DNA from: an uncultured Spirochaetales bacterium
GTDB lineage: Bacteria > Spirochaetota > Spirochaetia > Treponematales > Treponemataceae
Assembly: GCA_946061495.1 (NCBI GenBank)
Contig: CAMGSV010000159.1
Span: forward strand, 1 to 5,717
Length of the DNA: 5,717 nucleotides
Direction: 5' to 3'
Of this stretch, positions 1 to 4,988 are shown one piece after another; position 1 is the stretch's first letter; each line of letters starts with the position of its first letter. A program made the position numbers and the translations under genes. The notes under the pieces were generated by a model. That model was not told the origin of the DNA. It saw only the letters and a list, made by a program, of their open reading frames with translations, and searched no databases.

Positions 1-824
1 GTGTCTGTATCTGCACCTAGGTTTACAGCCTTCAAAACACAGTCACGATAATTATCTGTATTCAAAAAACACCACAATGCAGCTTCCAGGGTGTCTACTA
101 TGTAGCCAGAACTTTTAATTTCTTCTTCTGGAATGTTTTTAAAATTTGTATGGAAAATTCCTTCGTATTTTTGGAGAGCTTGCTCATACTGAGGATATTT
201 ACGGACATAGGCAGCGATTTTTTCTAATCCACAGTTTTGCAAGGAATCCTTTTGTGTTTCTTTGAGGATTTCAATCATTATGGAGCAGTAAATATCACAT
301 CCTATGAGAGAAATTTCATGGCCATGGGTTAGGCGAGAAATATCATGGATAAGTTCAAAAGATTTTTCGTTATCCATTGCAGAGGAGCCAAACTTCTGGA
401 ATACATAGAGTGGTAGTGGGGCTATTCTCATTAACGAACCATTTCCATTATCACTTTCAGAAGTAAGACCGCAGTCTAAAGGGGCTTTTCCAGTGTGAAA
501 ATTCTTTATTGCCCTGTAACAAGTTCTTCCAATATCAAAGGTATCATTGTCGGGGGTATATTTTGAATTTGCATACCACTCCCAGAATCGACTCATTATG
601 TCTTCATAATCGATTCTTCCCTGTATACCAATACTATCTGCCAAACAGAGCATCATACTTGAATCATCAGACCAACTTCCTTTAGGAAGGTAAAATGTCC
701 CAAACCCACGCATATCTGTAACAGGATTTTCTTTTAGTTCTTCTCGTGACAAAAATTCAACGGGAACACCCACTGCATCGGCTACAATGGCACCATATAG
801 TGTAGTATATATTTTATCTTTCAT
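1..824 (-). CDS. ADP-ribosylglycohydrolase family protein (DraG-like), C-terminus cut by window edge
   Basis: The frame is open from an ATG at 824 to the left edge (274 complete codons, no stop), so the C-terminus is missing. The family hydrolyses ADP-ribose from modified proteins, nucleic acids or small molecules using two Mg ions held by aspartates. Visible motifs: GAIVADAVGVPVEF at residues 11-24 (family form GxxxGDAxGxPxEF), SWSDDSSM at 50-57 (the metal-binding T/S-D-D-T/S motif), NGNGSLMRIAPLPL at 126-139, LTHGH at 165-169, and the start of the second metal motif, GADTD, at 270-274. Only a short C-terminal helical part should be missing. The start fits the family N-terminus and is preceded by GGGAGG about 7 bases upstream. 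The first Gly of the GDA motif is Ala here. The gene is AT-rich compared with its neighbours, which may mean acquisition. Substrate cannot be inferred. Family call is firm; physiological role is not. Confidence 0.88.
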   Translation of the reverse strand, partial: MKDKIYTTLYGAIVADAVGVPVEFLSREELKENPVTDMRGFGTFYLPKGSWSDDSSMMLCLADSIGIQGRIDYEDIMSRFWEWYANSKYTPDNDTFDIGRTCYRAIKNFHTGKAPLDCGLTSESDNGNGSLMRIAPLPLYVFQKFGSSAMDNEKSFELIHDISRLTHGHEISLIGCDIYCSIMIEILKETQKDSLQNCGLEKIAAYVRKYPQYEQALQKYEGIFHTNFKNIPEEEIKSSGYIVDTLEAALWCFLNTDNYRDCVLKAVNLGADTD

Positions 825-878
825 TAATTGCCTCCCTAATTATGTATGATTTCAAAAGAATAAGGATCCATAGTTCTC

Positions 879-907
879 ATTATATGTTATGGAATCATTA
901 GTTGAAA
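879..907 (-). promoter_or_regulatory. Candidate promoter for the ADP-ribosylglycohydrolase gene
   Basis: On the minus strand a perfect TATAAT (879-884) lies 17 bases downstream of TTTCAA (902-907), a 3/6 match to the -35 consensus. Transcription would start near 872, leaving a leader of about 48 bases. Just upstream of the -35 is a small inverted repeat, AGTGG-N6-CCACT (917-932). Confidence 0.45.
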
Positions 908-1070
908 GTCTCCTTCAGTGGAAATAGCCACTAAATGGCAAAAAGTATTTGGATATCTTTTTAGTAAATAGGCAAATGATGTTTCTTTGTATATAACGAA
1001 AAAATGATGCCCTTGCAGAAATGTATAATGAGCTACTTTGTCAACACAAAAAAATCCACAGGTTTAAGGA

Positions 1071-1123
1071 TAATTTCTGGTGGCACTCAATCTTGACAAA
1101 TCAGATAAAATCTGGTAGCATTC
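1071..1123. repeat. Imperfect 18-bp direct repeat at the tRNA promoter
   Basis: TAATTTCTGGTGGCACTC (1071-1088) and TAAAATCTGGTAGCATTC (1106-1123) agree at 14 of 18 positions, with starts 35 bases apart. The second copy contains the proposed -10 box of the tRNA promoter. It could be a regulatory duplication or chance similarity. Confidence 0.3.
1093..1121 (+). promoter_or_regulatory. Promoter of tRNA-Lys
   Basis: A perfect TTGACA (1093-1098) is followed after 17 bases by TAGCAT (1116-1121), a 4/6 match to the -10 consensus. The expected start near 1128 gives a short 5' leader before the mature tRNA at 1147. Confidence 0.6.
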
Positions 1124-1146
1124 TGAGACCTAGTAAATGAGGTGAT

Positions 1147-1219
1147 GGGCTACTAGCTCAGTAGGTAGAGCAACGCCCTTTTAAGGCGTGGGTCATTGGT
1201 TCGAATCCAATGTAGCTCA
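1147..1219 (+). tRNA. tRNA-Lys (anticodon UUU)
   Basis: A complete 73-base cloverleaf can be folded by hand. The acceptor stem GGGCTAC/GTAGCTC has one G-U pair. The D arm is GCTC/GAGC with an 8-base loop containing AGTAGGTA. The anticodon stem ACGCC/GGCGT encloses loop CTTTTAA, giving anticodon TTT at 34-36. A 5-base variable loop follows. The T arm is ATTGG/CCAAT with loop TTCGAAT, and the discriminator base is A. The 3' CCA is not encoded and must be added after transcription. The gene reads AAA/AAG lysine codons. It stands alone, with its own promoter upstream and a terminator one base after its 3' end. Confidence 0.97.
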
Positions 1220-1220
1220 T

Positions 1221-1256
1221 AAAAGACTTCTGCTGGATTGCAGGAGTCTTTTTTTT
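1221..1256 (+). terminator. Intrinsic terminator of tRNA-Lys
   Basis: A 13-bp stem (1221-1233 with 1240-1252, one G-U pair) closes a six-base loop TGGATT and runs into a T tract at 1249-1256. It starts almost directly after the tRNA, so the transcript is monocistronic. Confidence 0.93.
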
Positions 1257-1261
1257 GTCCC

Positions 1262-1274
1262 TCCGACTGTCGGA
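1262..1274. promoter_or_regulatory. Perfect palindrome TCCGACTGTCGGA upstream of the carboxyltransferase promoter
   Basis: This is a 6-1-6 perfect inverted repeat between the tRNA terminator and the -35 box at 1308. Its loop of one base is too small for an RNA hairpin, so a DNA-level protein site is the likelier reading if it has a function. No regulator can be named. Confidence 0.3.
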
Positions 1275-1307
1275 TGTGTTTTTTCCGAATATATTTCCCC
1301 ATTCATA

Positions 1308-1337
1308 TTGACATTGGTCATTCCAATCCATTAAACT
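1308..1337 (+). promoter_or_regulatory. Promoter of the carboxyltransferase with an internal dyad
   Basis: A perfect TTGACA (1308-1313) is followed by TAAACT (1332-1337, 4/6 match) after 18 bases; TTAAAC at 17 bases is the alternative -10. The spacer holds a perfect inverted repeat ATTGG-TCATT-CCAAT (1313-1327), placed where a repressor would block RNA polymerase or a spacer-binding activator would act. The leader from about 1344 to the ATG at 1388 carries AGAGG at 1374-1378. Confidence 0.55.
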
Positions 1338-1387
1338 GACATTATTACTATTTTTGTCTAAATGAAATTACGAAGAGGTATTTTTTT

Positions 1388-2875
1388 ATGGAATATAATT
1401 TGGAGCGTCAGCACGATAAGGGAAAGCTCCACGCCATCGAGCGCATCACTGCACTGGTGGACAAGGATTCCTTCATGGAGATTTATTCCAGCGTCCACCA
1501 CAACTGCACCAGCTTCGGCATGGCTGGGAAGGAGATTCCTTATGACGGTGTCATCACTGGCTTTGGTTTGGTGAACGGCCGTCGTGTTGCCATCTATGCC
1601 CAGGACTTTACCGTACAGGGTGGTTCCTTGGGAAAGATGCACGGTGACAAGATTGCCCAGATCATCGACATGGCTATCGAGGCCCGATGTCCTGTCATCG
1701 GTATCAACGACTCCGGTGGAGCCCGTATTCAGGAGGGAGTGAATTCTCTGGCTGGCTACGGTAATCTCTTCTATCAGAACGTCCGTGCCTCAGGCTACAT
1801 CCCCCAGATTTCCATTATCGCCGGCCCCTGTGCCGGTGGAGCCGTCTATTCCCCTGGAATCACGGACTTCATCTTCACCGTTGACGATATCAGCTACATG
1901 TTCATCACTGGGCCAAAGGTGGTGAAGAGCGTCATGTTCATGGACATCACCGAGGAGGATCTGGGTGGTGGTGCCATTCATGCCCAGAAGTCCGGTGTCA
2001 CCCATTTTCGCTGCCCTGACGAGAAGGATTGCTTTGCCAAGGTTCGCAAGCTTTTGGACTATGTGCCCCATTATTATGGTGACCGTGTTCCCTCCGCTTC
2101 CGTCCGCTATGATGCCCGCAAGAAGGCAAAGCGCATTGCCGAGGTGCTGCCGGAGCGGAGTACCCAGGGCTACGACATCCGCAATGTCATCGACTGTCTG
2201 GTGGACGACGACAGCTTCTTCGAGGTGGCCGAGGAATTCGCCATCAACGTGGTGGTTGGTTTTGCCCGCATCGAGGGCCGCACCATCGGCATTGTGGCCA
2301 ACAATCCGGCGGGGCTGGGTGGTATCATGAACTGCGATGCCTCCGACAAGGCGGCCCGGTTCATTCGCTACTGCGATGCCTTCAATATCCCTCTGCTCAG
2401 TCTGGTGGACATTCCCGGCTTTATCCCTGGTCCCCAGGAAGAGCAGAAGGGCATCATCCGCCACGGAGCAAAGCTCATCTATGCCTACTCTGAGGCCACG
2501 GTACCCAAGATCACCGTCATCACCAGAAAGGCCTACGGTGGAGCCTACATTGCCATGTGCTCCAAGCATATCGGGGCAGACTTTGTGTTTGCCTGGCCCC
2601 AGGCCGAGATTGCGGTTATGGGTGCTGAGGGGGCCATTCAGATTCTCTATGCCAAGGAAGCCAAGGATCCTGCCCATGCCCAGCTCATTGAGGAGAAGTT
2701 GAAGGAGTACCGGGAGACCGTCATGACACCTAAGACTGCTGCCCAGCAGGGCTACATCTCCGAGGTCATCAATCCAGAAGAAACCCGTCGGAAGATTGCC
2801 CAGTGCCTCCGCTTCTTGAAGAGCAAGAAGTCCACCTCCTGTGTGGAGAAGAAGCACGGCAACATCCCCCTGTAA
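1388..2875 (+). CDS. Acyl-CoA carboxyltransferase, beta subunit (PccB/MmdA family)
   Basis: This 495-residue protein is the carboxyltransferase of a biotin-dependent acyl-CoA carboxylase or of a methylmalonyl-CoA decarboxylase; it moves CO2 between carboxybiotin and acyl-CoA. Two crotonase-like halves are visible. N-terminal: SGGARIQEGV 109-118, first oxyanion-hole loop GPCAGGAVYSPG 146-157, SYMFITGP 169-176. C-terminal: NNPAGLGG 305-312, DIPGFIPG 341-348, second oxyanion-hole loop RKAYGGAY 380-387, AWPQAEIAVMGAEGA 402-416, and the family end KKHGNIPL. Ile388 occupies the position of the Asp that favours propionyl-CoA in Streptomyces PccB; Ile is found in broader acetyl/propionyl enzymes and, as I recall, in MmdA-type proteins. 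The protein begins at the QHxKGKL motif, so it lacks the usual 15-20 preceding residues. No ATG, GTG or TTG occurs in frame upstream before the TGA at 1337, so the start is fixed. The gene is monocistronic with no biotin carboxylase or carrier gene beside it, so exact substrate and direction stay open. Confidence 0.93.
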   Translation: MEYNLERQHDKGKLHAIERITALVDKDSFMEIYSSVHHNCTSFGMAGKEIPYDGVITGFGLVNGRRVAIYAQDFTVQGGSLGKMHGDKIAQIIDMAIEARCPVIGINDSGGARIQEGVNSLAGYGNLFYQNVRASGYIPQISIIAGPCAGGAVYSPGITDFIFTVDDISYMFITGPKVVKSVMFMDITEEDLGGGAIHAQKSGVTHFRCPDEKDCFAKVRKLLDYVPHYYGDRVPSASVRYDARKKAKRIAEVLPERSTQGYDIRNVIDCLVDDDSFFEVAEEFAINVVVGFARIEGRTIGIVANNPAGLGGIMNCDASDKAARFIRYCDAFNIPLLSLVDIPGFIPGPQEEQKGIIRHGAKLIYAYSEATVPKITVITRKAYGGAYIAMCSKHIGADFVFAWPQAEIAVMGAEGAIQILYAKEAKDPAHAQLIEEKLKEYRETVMTPKTAAQQGYISEVINPEETRRKIAQCLRFLKSKKSTSCVEKKHGNIPL

Positions 2876-2894
2876 GTACTGCTCACTTGTTTTG

Positions 2895-2943
2895 AAAAAG
2901 GCTGGTTGTTTCCTCCATGGAGGGGATTTCCAGTCTTTTTTTT
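2895..2943 (+). terminator. Intrinsic terminator of the carboxyltransferase gene
   Basis: An 11-bp outer stem AAAAAGGCTGG/CCAGTCTTTTT (2895-2905 with 2930-2940, one G-U pair) ends in a T tract (2936-2943). A second stem-loop, UUUCCUC-CAUG-GAGGGGA (2909-2926), is nested inside across a symmetric 3x3 internal loop. The element begins 19 bases after the stop codon. Confidence 0.92.
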
Positions 2944-2992
2944 CACGTTTGCCTCCCATTTATGAAAATAAATTAAAAATGGTATGAAACTA

Positions 2993-3021
2993 TTGTGGTT
3001 TTGTTTAATTTGTCTTATGCT
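2993..3021 (+). promoter_or_regulatory. Candidate promoter of the small outer-membrane protein gene
   Basis: TTGTGG (2993-2998, 3/6) and TATGCT (3016-3021, 4/6) are 17 bases apart in AT-rich DNA, predicting a start near 3028 and a 24-base leader. A strong upstream terminator means this gene needs its own promoter. Confidence 0.45.
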
Positions 3022-3051
3022 GAATCGAACATTTAACGTAGGAGGTTTAAT

Positions 3052-3540
3052 GTGAACAAGAAAATTCTTATCATTGCAGCACTCCTGATGGTAGTCTGTA
3101 TTGGTGGTGCCTTTGCCTGGGCTATTGGTATCCAGGGTGGTGGTGGTTACCCTGCTGGAGGTGGTGCTGCCGTTACTTTCAAGCTGGACTCCTTGCCATT
3201 GGTTTTTGCTGCAGATGCAGCGATTTATTCTAATGCTTTCATGATTGGTCTTACTGGGGACTATTGGTTCTTGAATGACACTCTTGTTGACACTGGAATT
3301 GGGCCTCTGGGCTGGTTCCTCGGTGCTGGAGCAGGTGTTGGTCTGTGGCTTGGTGATGACATCTTTGGTATTCAGCTGGCTGCACGTCTGCCTATCGGAC
3401 TGAACATGATGATTCCTGTAGGCTCTATCGAAATTGAGCCCTATATCCAGGTAGTTCCCACTCTTGGTGCAAACCTGATGTATGGTGATATTTTCCACTT
3501 TGGTGTTGCTGGTAACCTCGGTCTCCGCTTCCACTTCTAA
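3052..3540 (+). CDS. Small secreted outer-membrane beta-barrel protein, DUF3996-like
   Basis: This 162-residue protein starts at GTG, six bases after an ideal TAGGAGG (3039-3045). An ATG two bases upstream is in another frame and meets TGA at once, so GTG is the real start. Residues 1-22 form a Sec signal peptide: basic NKK, a hydrophobic core at 5-19, and AFA before a probable cleavage after residue 22. Cys16 lacks a good lipobox. The mature part of about 140 residues is rich in Gly and aromatics with alternating polar/apolar stretches, and ends in LGLRFHF, the terminal-Phe strand recognised by the BAM machinery. Its size suits an eight-stranded barrel. It resembles, from memory, the spirochaetal DUF3996 proteins (Borrelia BAPKO_0422 type), not confirmed by a search. 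Function is unknown: a small porin or structural protein is possible. Promoter and terminator make it a single-gene unit. Confidence 0.8.
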   Translation: MNKKILIIAALLMVVCIGGAFAWAIGIQGGGGYPAGGGAAVTFKLDSLPLVFAADAAIYSNAFMIGLTGDYWFLNDTLVDTGIGPLGWFLGAGAGVGLWLGDDIFGIQLAARLPIGLNMMIPVGSIEIEPYIQVVPTLGANLMYGDIFHFGVAGNLGLRFHF

Positions 3541-3560
3541 GTCACTGATTTAAAAGTGAT

Positions 3561-3601
3561 AATCCCTTGGAATAGGCATTTGCCTTCCAAGGGATTTTTT
3601 T
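3561..3601 (+). terminator. Intrinsic terminator of the small outer-membrane protein gene
   Basis: A perfect 12-bp stem AATCCCTTGGAA/TTCCAAGGGATT (3561-3572 with 3585-3596) carries an inner GGC-ATTT-GCC hairpin and ends in seven T (3595-3601). It lies between convergent genes. On the minus strand the stem is followed only by a weak T-rich stretch, so it may stop the redox operon less efficiently; no better minus-strand terminator is visible. Confidence 0.92.
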
Positions 3602-3646
3602 CCTGCACCAGCAGGTTTAGGGGAACTTCATGTTCTCCGCTTTTTG

Positions 3647-4000
3647 TTATGTAAGCTTTGCTTCCCAGTCAGCTTCCTTAAAGCCCACCAGAATTGTGTC
3701 ACCTGCCACCAGAATGGGGCGCTTCACCAGCATTCCGTCGCTGGCCAGCAAATCCAGCTGCTCATCCTGGCTCATGCCAGGCAGTTTGTCCTTTAGCCCC
3801 AGCTCCTTGTACAACAAGCCGCTGGTATTGAAGAATTTTTTCAGTGGCAGGCCACTCTTGGCGAACCAAGCTGCCAGTTGGTCTCGGCTGGGTTTACTTT
3901 CCTTCAAGTCAGTGGGATTGTATTCCACATTGTTTGCTTCAAGCCATTTCTTCGCCTTCTGGCAGGTACCGCAACGGGGATACCAGAAAAAATCAGCCAT
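3647..4000 (-). CDS. ArsC/Spx-family thioredoxin-fold protein
   Basis: This 117-residue protein belongs to the ArsC/Spx/YffB family (COG1393 type). WYPRCGTCQKAKKWLE at residues 6-21 carries a Cys10-x-x-Cys13 redox motif in the place of the single catalytic Cys of glutaredoxin-linked arsenate reductases. YNPTDLKESKPSRDQL (27-42) and LYKELGLKDKL (63-73) match the family's helical insert, and KRPILV (93-98) carries the Arg and cis-Pro of the active site. Length is normal. The start is certain: ATG five bases after AAGGAGG (4012-4006). It lies 40 bases behind the flavodoxin-ferredoxin gene and is probably cotranscribed with it, with a hairpin in the gap (4012-4033). With no arsenic-resistance neighbours, a general thiol-redox or Spx-like regulatory role is as likely as arsenate reduction. 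The family is clear, the substrate is not. Confidence 0.88.
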   Translation of the reverse strand: MADFFWYPRCGTCQKAKKWLEANNVEYNPTDLKESKPSRDQLAAWFAKSGLPLKKFFNTSGLLYKELGLKDKLPGMSQDEQLDLLASDGMLVKRPILVAGDTILVGFKEADWEAKLT

Positions 4001-4011
4001 AGTTTCCTCCT

Positions 4012-4033
4012 TGTGGGAAGGTGCTTTCCCACA
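4012..4033 (-). promoter_or_regulatory. Intercistronic hairpin next to the arsC/spx-like ribosome binding site
   Basis: Read on the minus strand, TGTGGGAA and TTCCCACA pair perfectly over 8 bp around the loop AGCACC. The distal arm ends at the first A of AAGGAGG, the Shine-Dalgarno of the downstream gene, five bases before its ATG. There is no T tract after it, so it is not a terminator. It could protect the upstream message from 3' decay, mark a processing site, or modulate loading of ribosomes on the second gene. Confidence 0.6.
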
Positions 4034-4040
4034 TCACAAT

Positions 4041-4865
4041 TTATACCAAAAAGAGTCCCTCTGCCGGCCGCAGATAGTTGTTGGCCAGCATCTGCACGTG
4101 GGACAAAAATGCGGGGTCGGTAAAGTGCTTGGCCTTGGTGTGGCACACCTTCACGCAGGCCTGGCACTTGATGCAGGTGCCGGGAACCAGGCTGGTGTCC
4201 TCAGGGGAGATGGCTCCAGTGGGACAGCGGCGGGCACAGGCACCGCAGGAATCACAGTGCTCCAGGTGGGTCTGAGGCTTTGCCTTCAGGAACTGCACCG
4301 GCTGGTTGTCCACGCCGAGGGGCGTGTAGTAGGGGGCGGGGTAGGCTCCCGGCACTGCCAGCTCTGTGGAGGGGGTGCCCGCCGCAATCTTTTTAGCTGC
4401 CTGCTCTGCAAATTCTAGTACCTGGGCCATGTCATGGGAATTGGGGCGACCCTGTCCTATGTCTGCCAAAAACACATGCTCCGTGGGGACTGCTGCCACC
4501 GCCGCCACCTGGAAGCCGTTCTTCTTCATCTCGTTGTAGAATTCGATGGGGGCGTTGTCGTAATTGCGGTTTCCGAACACGTTCATGGTTATGGCCGTGG
4601 CTCCGTTGCCTTTGATGTTCTCTTGAATGAAAGACAGCATCTTGTTGGGGAGCCTGCCCGCATACACCGGTGTCATACAGACGACAATATCCTCTGGTCC
4701 GAAGCTGAAGACCTCCCTTCGTTCCTTGGGCAAGGTAAAGCTCTGCTGCTCTAGGGGAAGGTGCAGAATCTGGGCTATTCTGCTGCCCACCTCTACCGCC
4801 ACCTTTCGGGCATTTCCTGTGGGACTGAAGTACAAAGCCACCACCTGTTTGAATCGTTTATCCAT
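4041..4865 (-). CDS. Flavodoxin-ferredoxin fusion protein (EFR1-like, 2x[4Fe-4S])
   Basis: This cytoplasmic electron carrier or oxidoreductase has 274 residues. The N-terminal flavodoxin-like domain shows the FMN phosphate loop FSPTGN (13-18), TPVYAGRLP (65-73) and NVFGNRNYDNA (95-105). The C-terminal domain holds two [4Fe-4S] motifs, Cys204-x2-Cys207-x2-Cys210-x3-Cys214-Pro and Cys231-x2-Cys234-x2-Cys237-x3-Cys241-His. This order matches the EFR1-type ferredoxin family common in anaerobes. I place the start at the ATG at 4865. The longer open frame begins at a TTG at 4880, but GGAGGAG (4878-4872) within that extension is the ideal Shine-Dalgarno for the ATG. The gene leads a probable operon with the ArsC/Spx-like gene, which fits a shared redox function; its electron donor and acceptor are unknown. 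It is transcribed divergently from rpsF. Confidence 0.9.
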   Translation of the reverse strand: MDKRFKQVVALYFSPTGNARKVAVEVGSRIAQILHLPLEQQSFTLPKERREVFSFGPEDIVVCMTPVYAGRLPNKMLSFIQENIKGNGATAITMNVFGNRNYDNAPIEFYNEMKKNGFQVAAVAAVPTEHVFLADIGQGRPNSHDMAQVLEFAEQAAKKIAAGTPSTELAVPGAYPAPYYTPLGVDNQPVQFLKAKPQTHLEHCDSCGACARRCPTGAISPEDTSLVPGTCIKCQACVKVCHTKAKHFTDPAFLSHVQMLANNYLRPAEGLFLV

Positions 4866-4913
4866 TTTTTTCTCCTCCAAATAAAATATATCATAGTAGA
4901 AAAAAAAAATATA

Positions 4914-4923
4914 GAGTATACTC
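4914..4923. promoter_or_regulatory. Perfect palindrome GAGTATACTC in the flavodoxin gene leader
   Basis: This 10-bp perfect palindrome lies about 50 bases upstream of the ATG at 4865 and just downstream of the proposed minus-strand start near 4929, a position where a bound repressor would block transcription. It is followed on the minus strand by a run of ten T (4909-4900). No regulator is identified. Confidence 0.3.
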
Positions 4924-4935
4924 CTCTCATCTTCT

Positions 4936-4964
4936 ATTATATGAAAAAGAAATCTTGCTTTTAT
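4936..4964 (-). promoter_or_regulatory. Candidate promoter of the flavodoxin-arsC/spx operon
   Basis: The minus strand carries a perfect TATAAT (4941-4936). The hexamer 17 bases upstream is ATAAAA (4964-4959), a poor -35, but the DNA upstream is an A/T-rich tract that could act as an UP element. The expected start is near 4929. Confidence 0.4.
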
Positions 4965-4983
4965 TTTTATTTTACTATATGAT
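4955..4983 (+). promoter_or_regulatory. Candidate promoter of the rpsF operon
   Basis: TTGCTT (4955-4960, 3/6) and TATGAT (4978-4983, 5/6) are separated by 17 bases. Transcription would begin near 4990, giving a leader of about 50 bases before rpsF. It overlaps the divergent flavodoxin promoter, so the two units may influence each other. Confidence 0.5.
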
Positions 4984-4988
4984 GGTCA

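Larger units (their letters stand above)
825..1146. other. Intergenic region without a supported gene
   Basis: About 320 AT-rich bases separate the divergent glycohydrolase and tRNA genes. I find no reading frame with both a ribosome binding site and a plausible product; an ATG at 842 on the plus strand gives only 19 codons without a Shine-Dalgarno sequence. The region holds the leftward promoter, an inverted repeat (917-932), an imperfect direct repeat (1071-1123) and the tRNA promoter. The stretch 933-1070 shows nothing I can name. Confidence 0.6.

Noticed and set aside
1147..1219. tRNA-Lys as an integration site for a mobile element
   Set aside because: No repeat of the tRNA 3' end and no integrase are visible, and the AT-rich gene lies on the 5' side of the tRNA, whereas elements usually insert at the 3' end.
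1362..1574. ATG at 1362 opening a 70-codon frame upstream of the carboxyltransferase
   Set aside because: It has no Shine-Dalgarno, runs out of frame through the carboxyltransferase coding region, and gives no recognisable protein.
1790..2959. Long open frame of 389 codons on the minus strand
   Set aside because: It is antisense to the carboxyltransferase, whose codon bias keeps that frame open; it has no family-like sequence and its start lies in the terminator region.
2752..3534. Open frame of 260 codons on the minus strand
   Set aside because: It overlaps the carboxyltransferase end, a terminator and the signal-peptide gene in antisense, and the product is low-complexity without recognisable domains.
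3602..3615. CCTGC-ACCA-GCAGG hairpin as terminator for the minus-strand operon
   Set aside because: Read on the minus strand, the stem is followed by A residues, not T, so it lacks the features of an intrinsic terminator.
3630..4418. Open frame of 262 codons on the plus strand
   Set aside because: It is antisense to the ArsC/Spx-like and flavodoxin-ferredoxin genes, both of which carry clear motifs.
4866..4880. TTG start at 4880 for the flavodoxin-ferredoxin gene
   Set aside because: The extension contains the GGAGGAG Shine-Dalgarno that serves the ATG at 4865, so the five extra residues are not translated.
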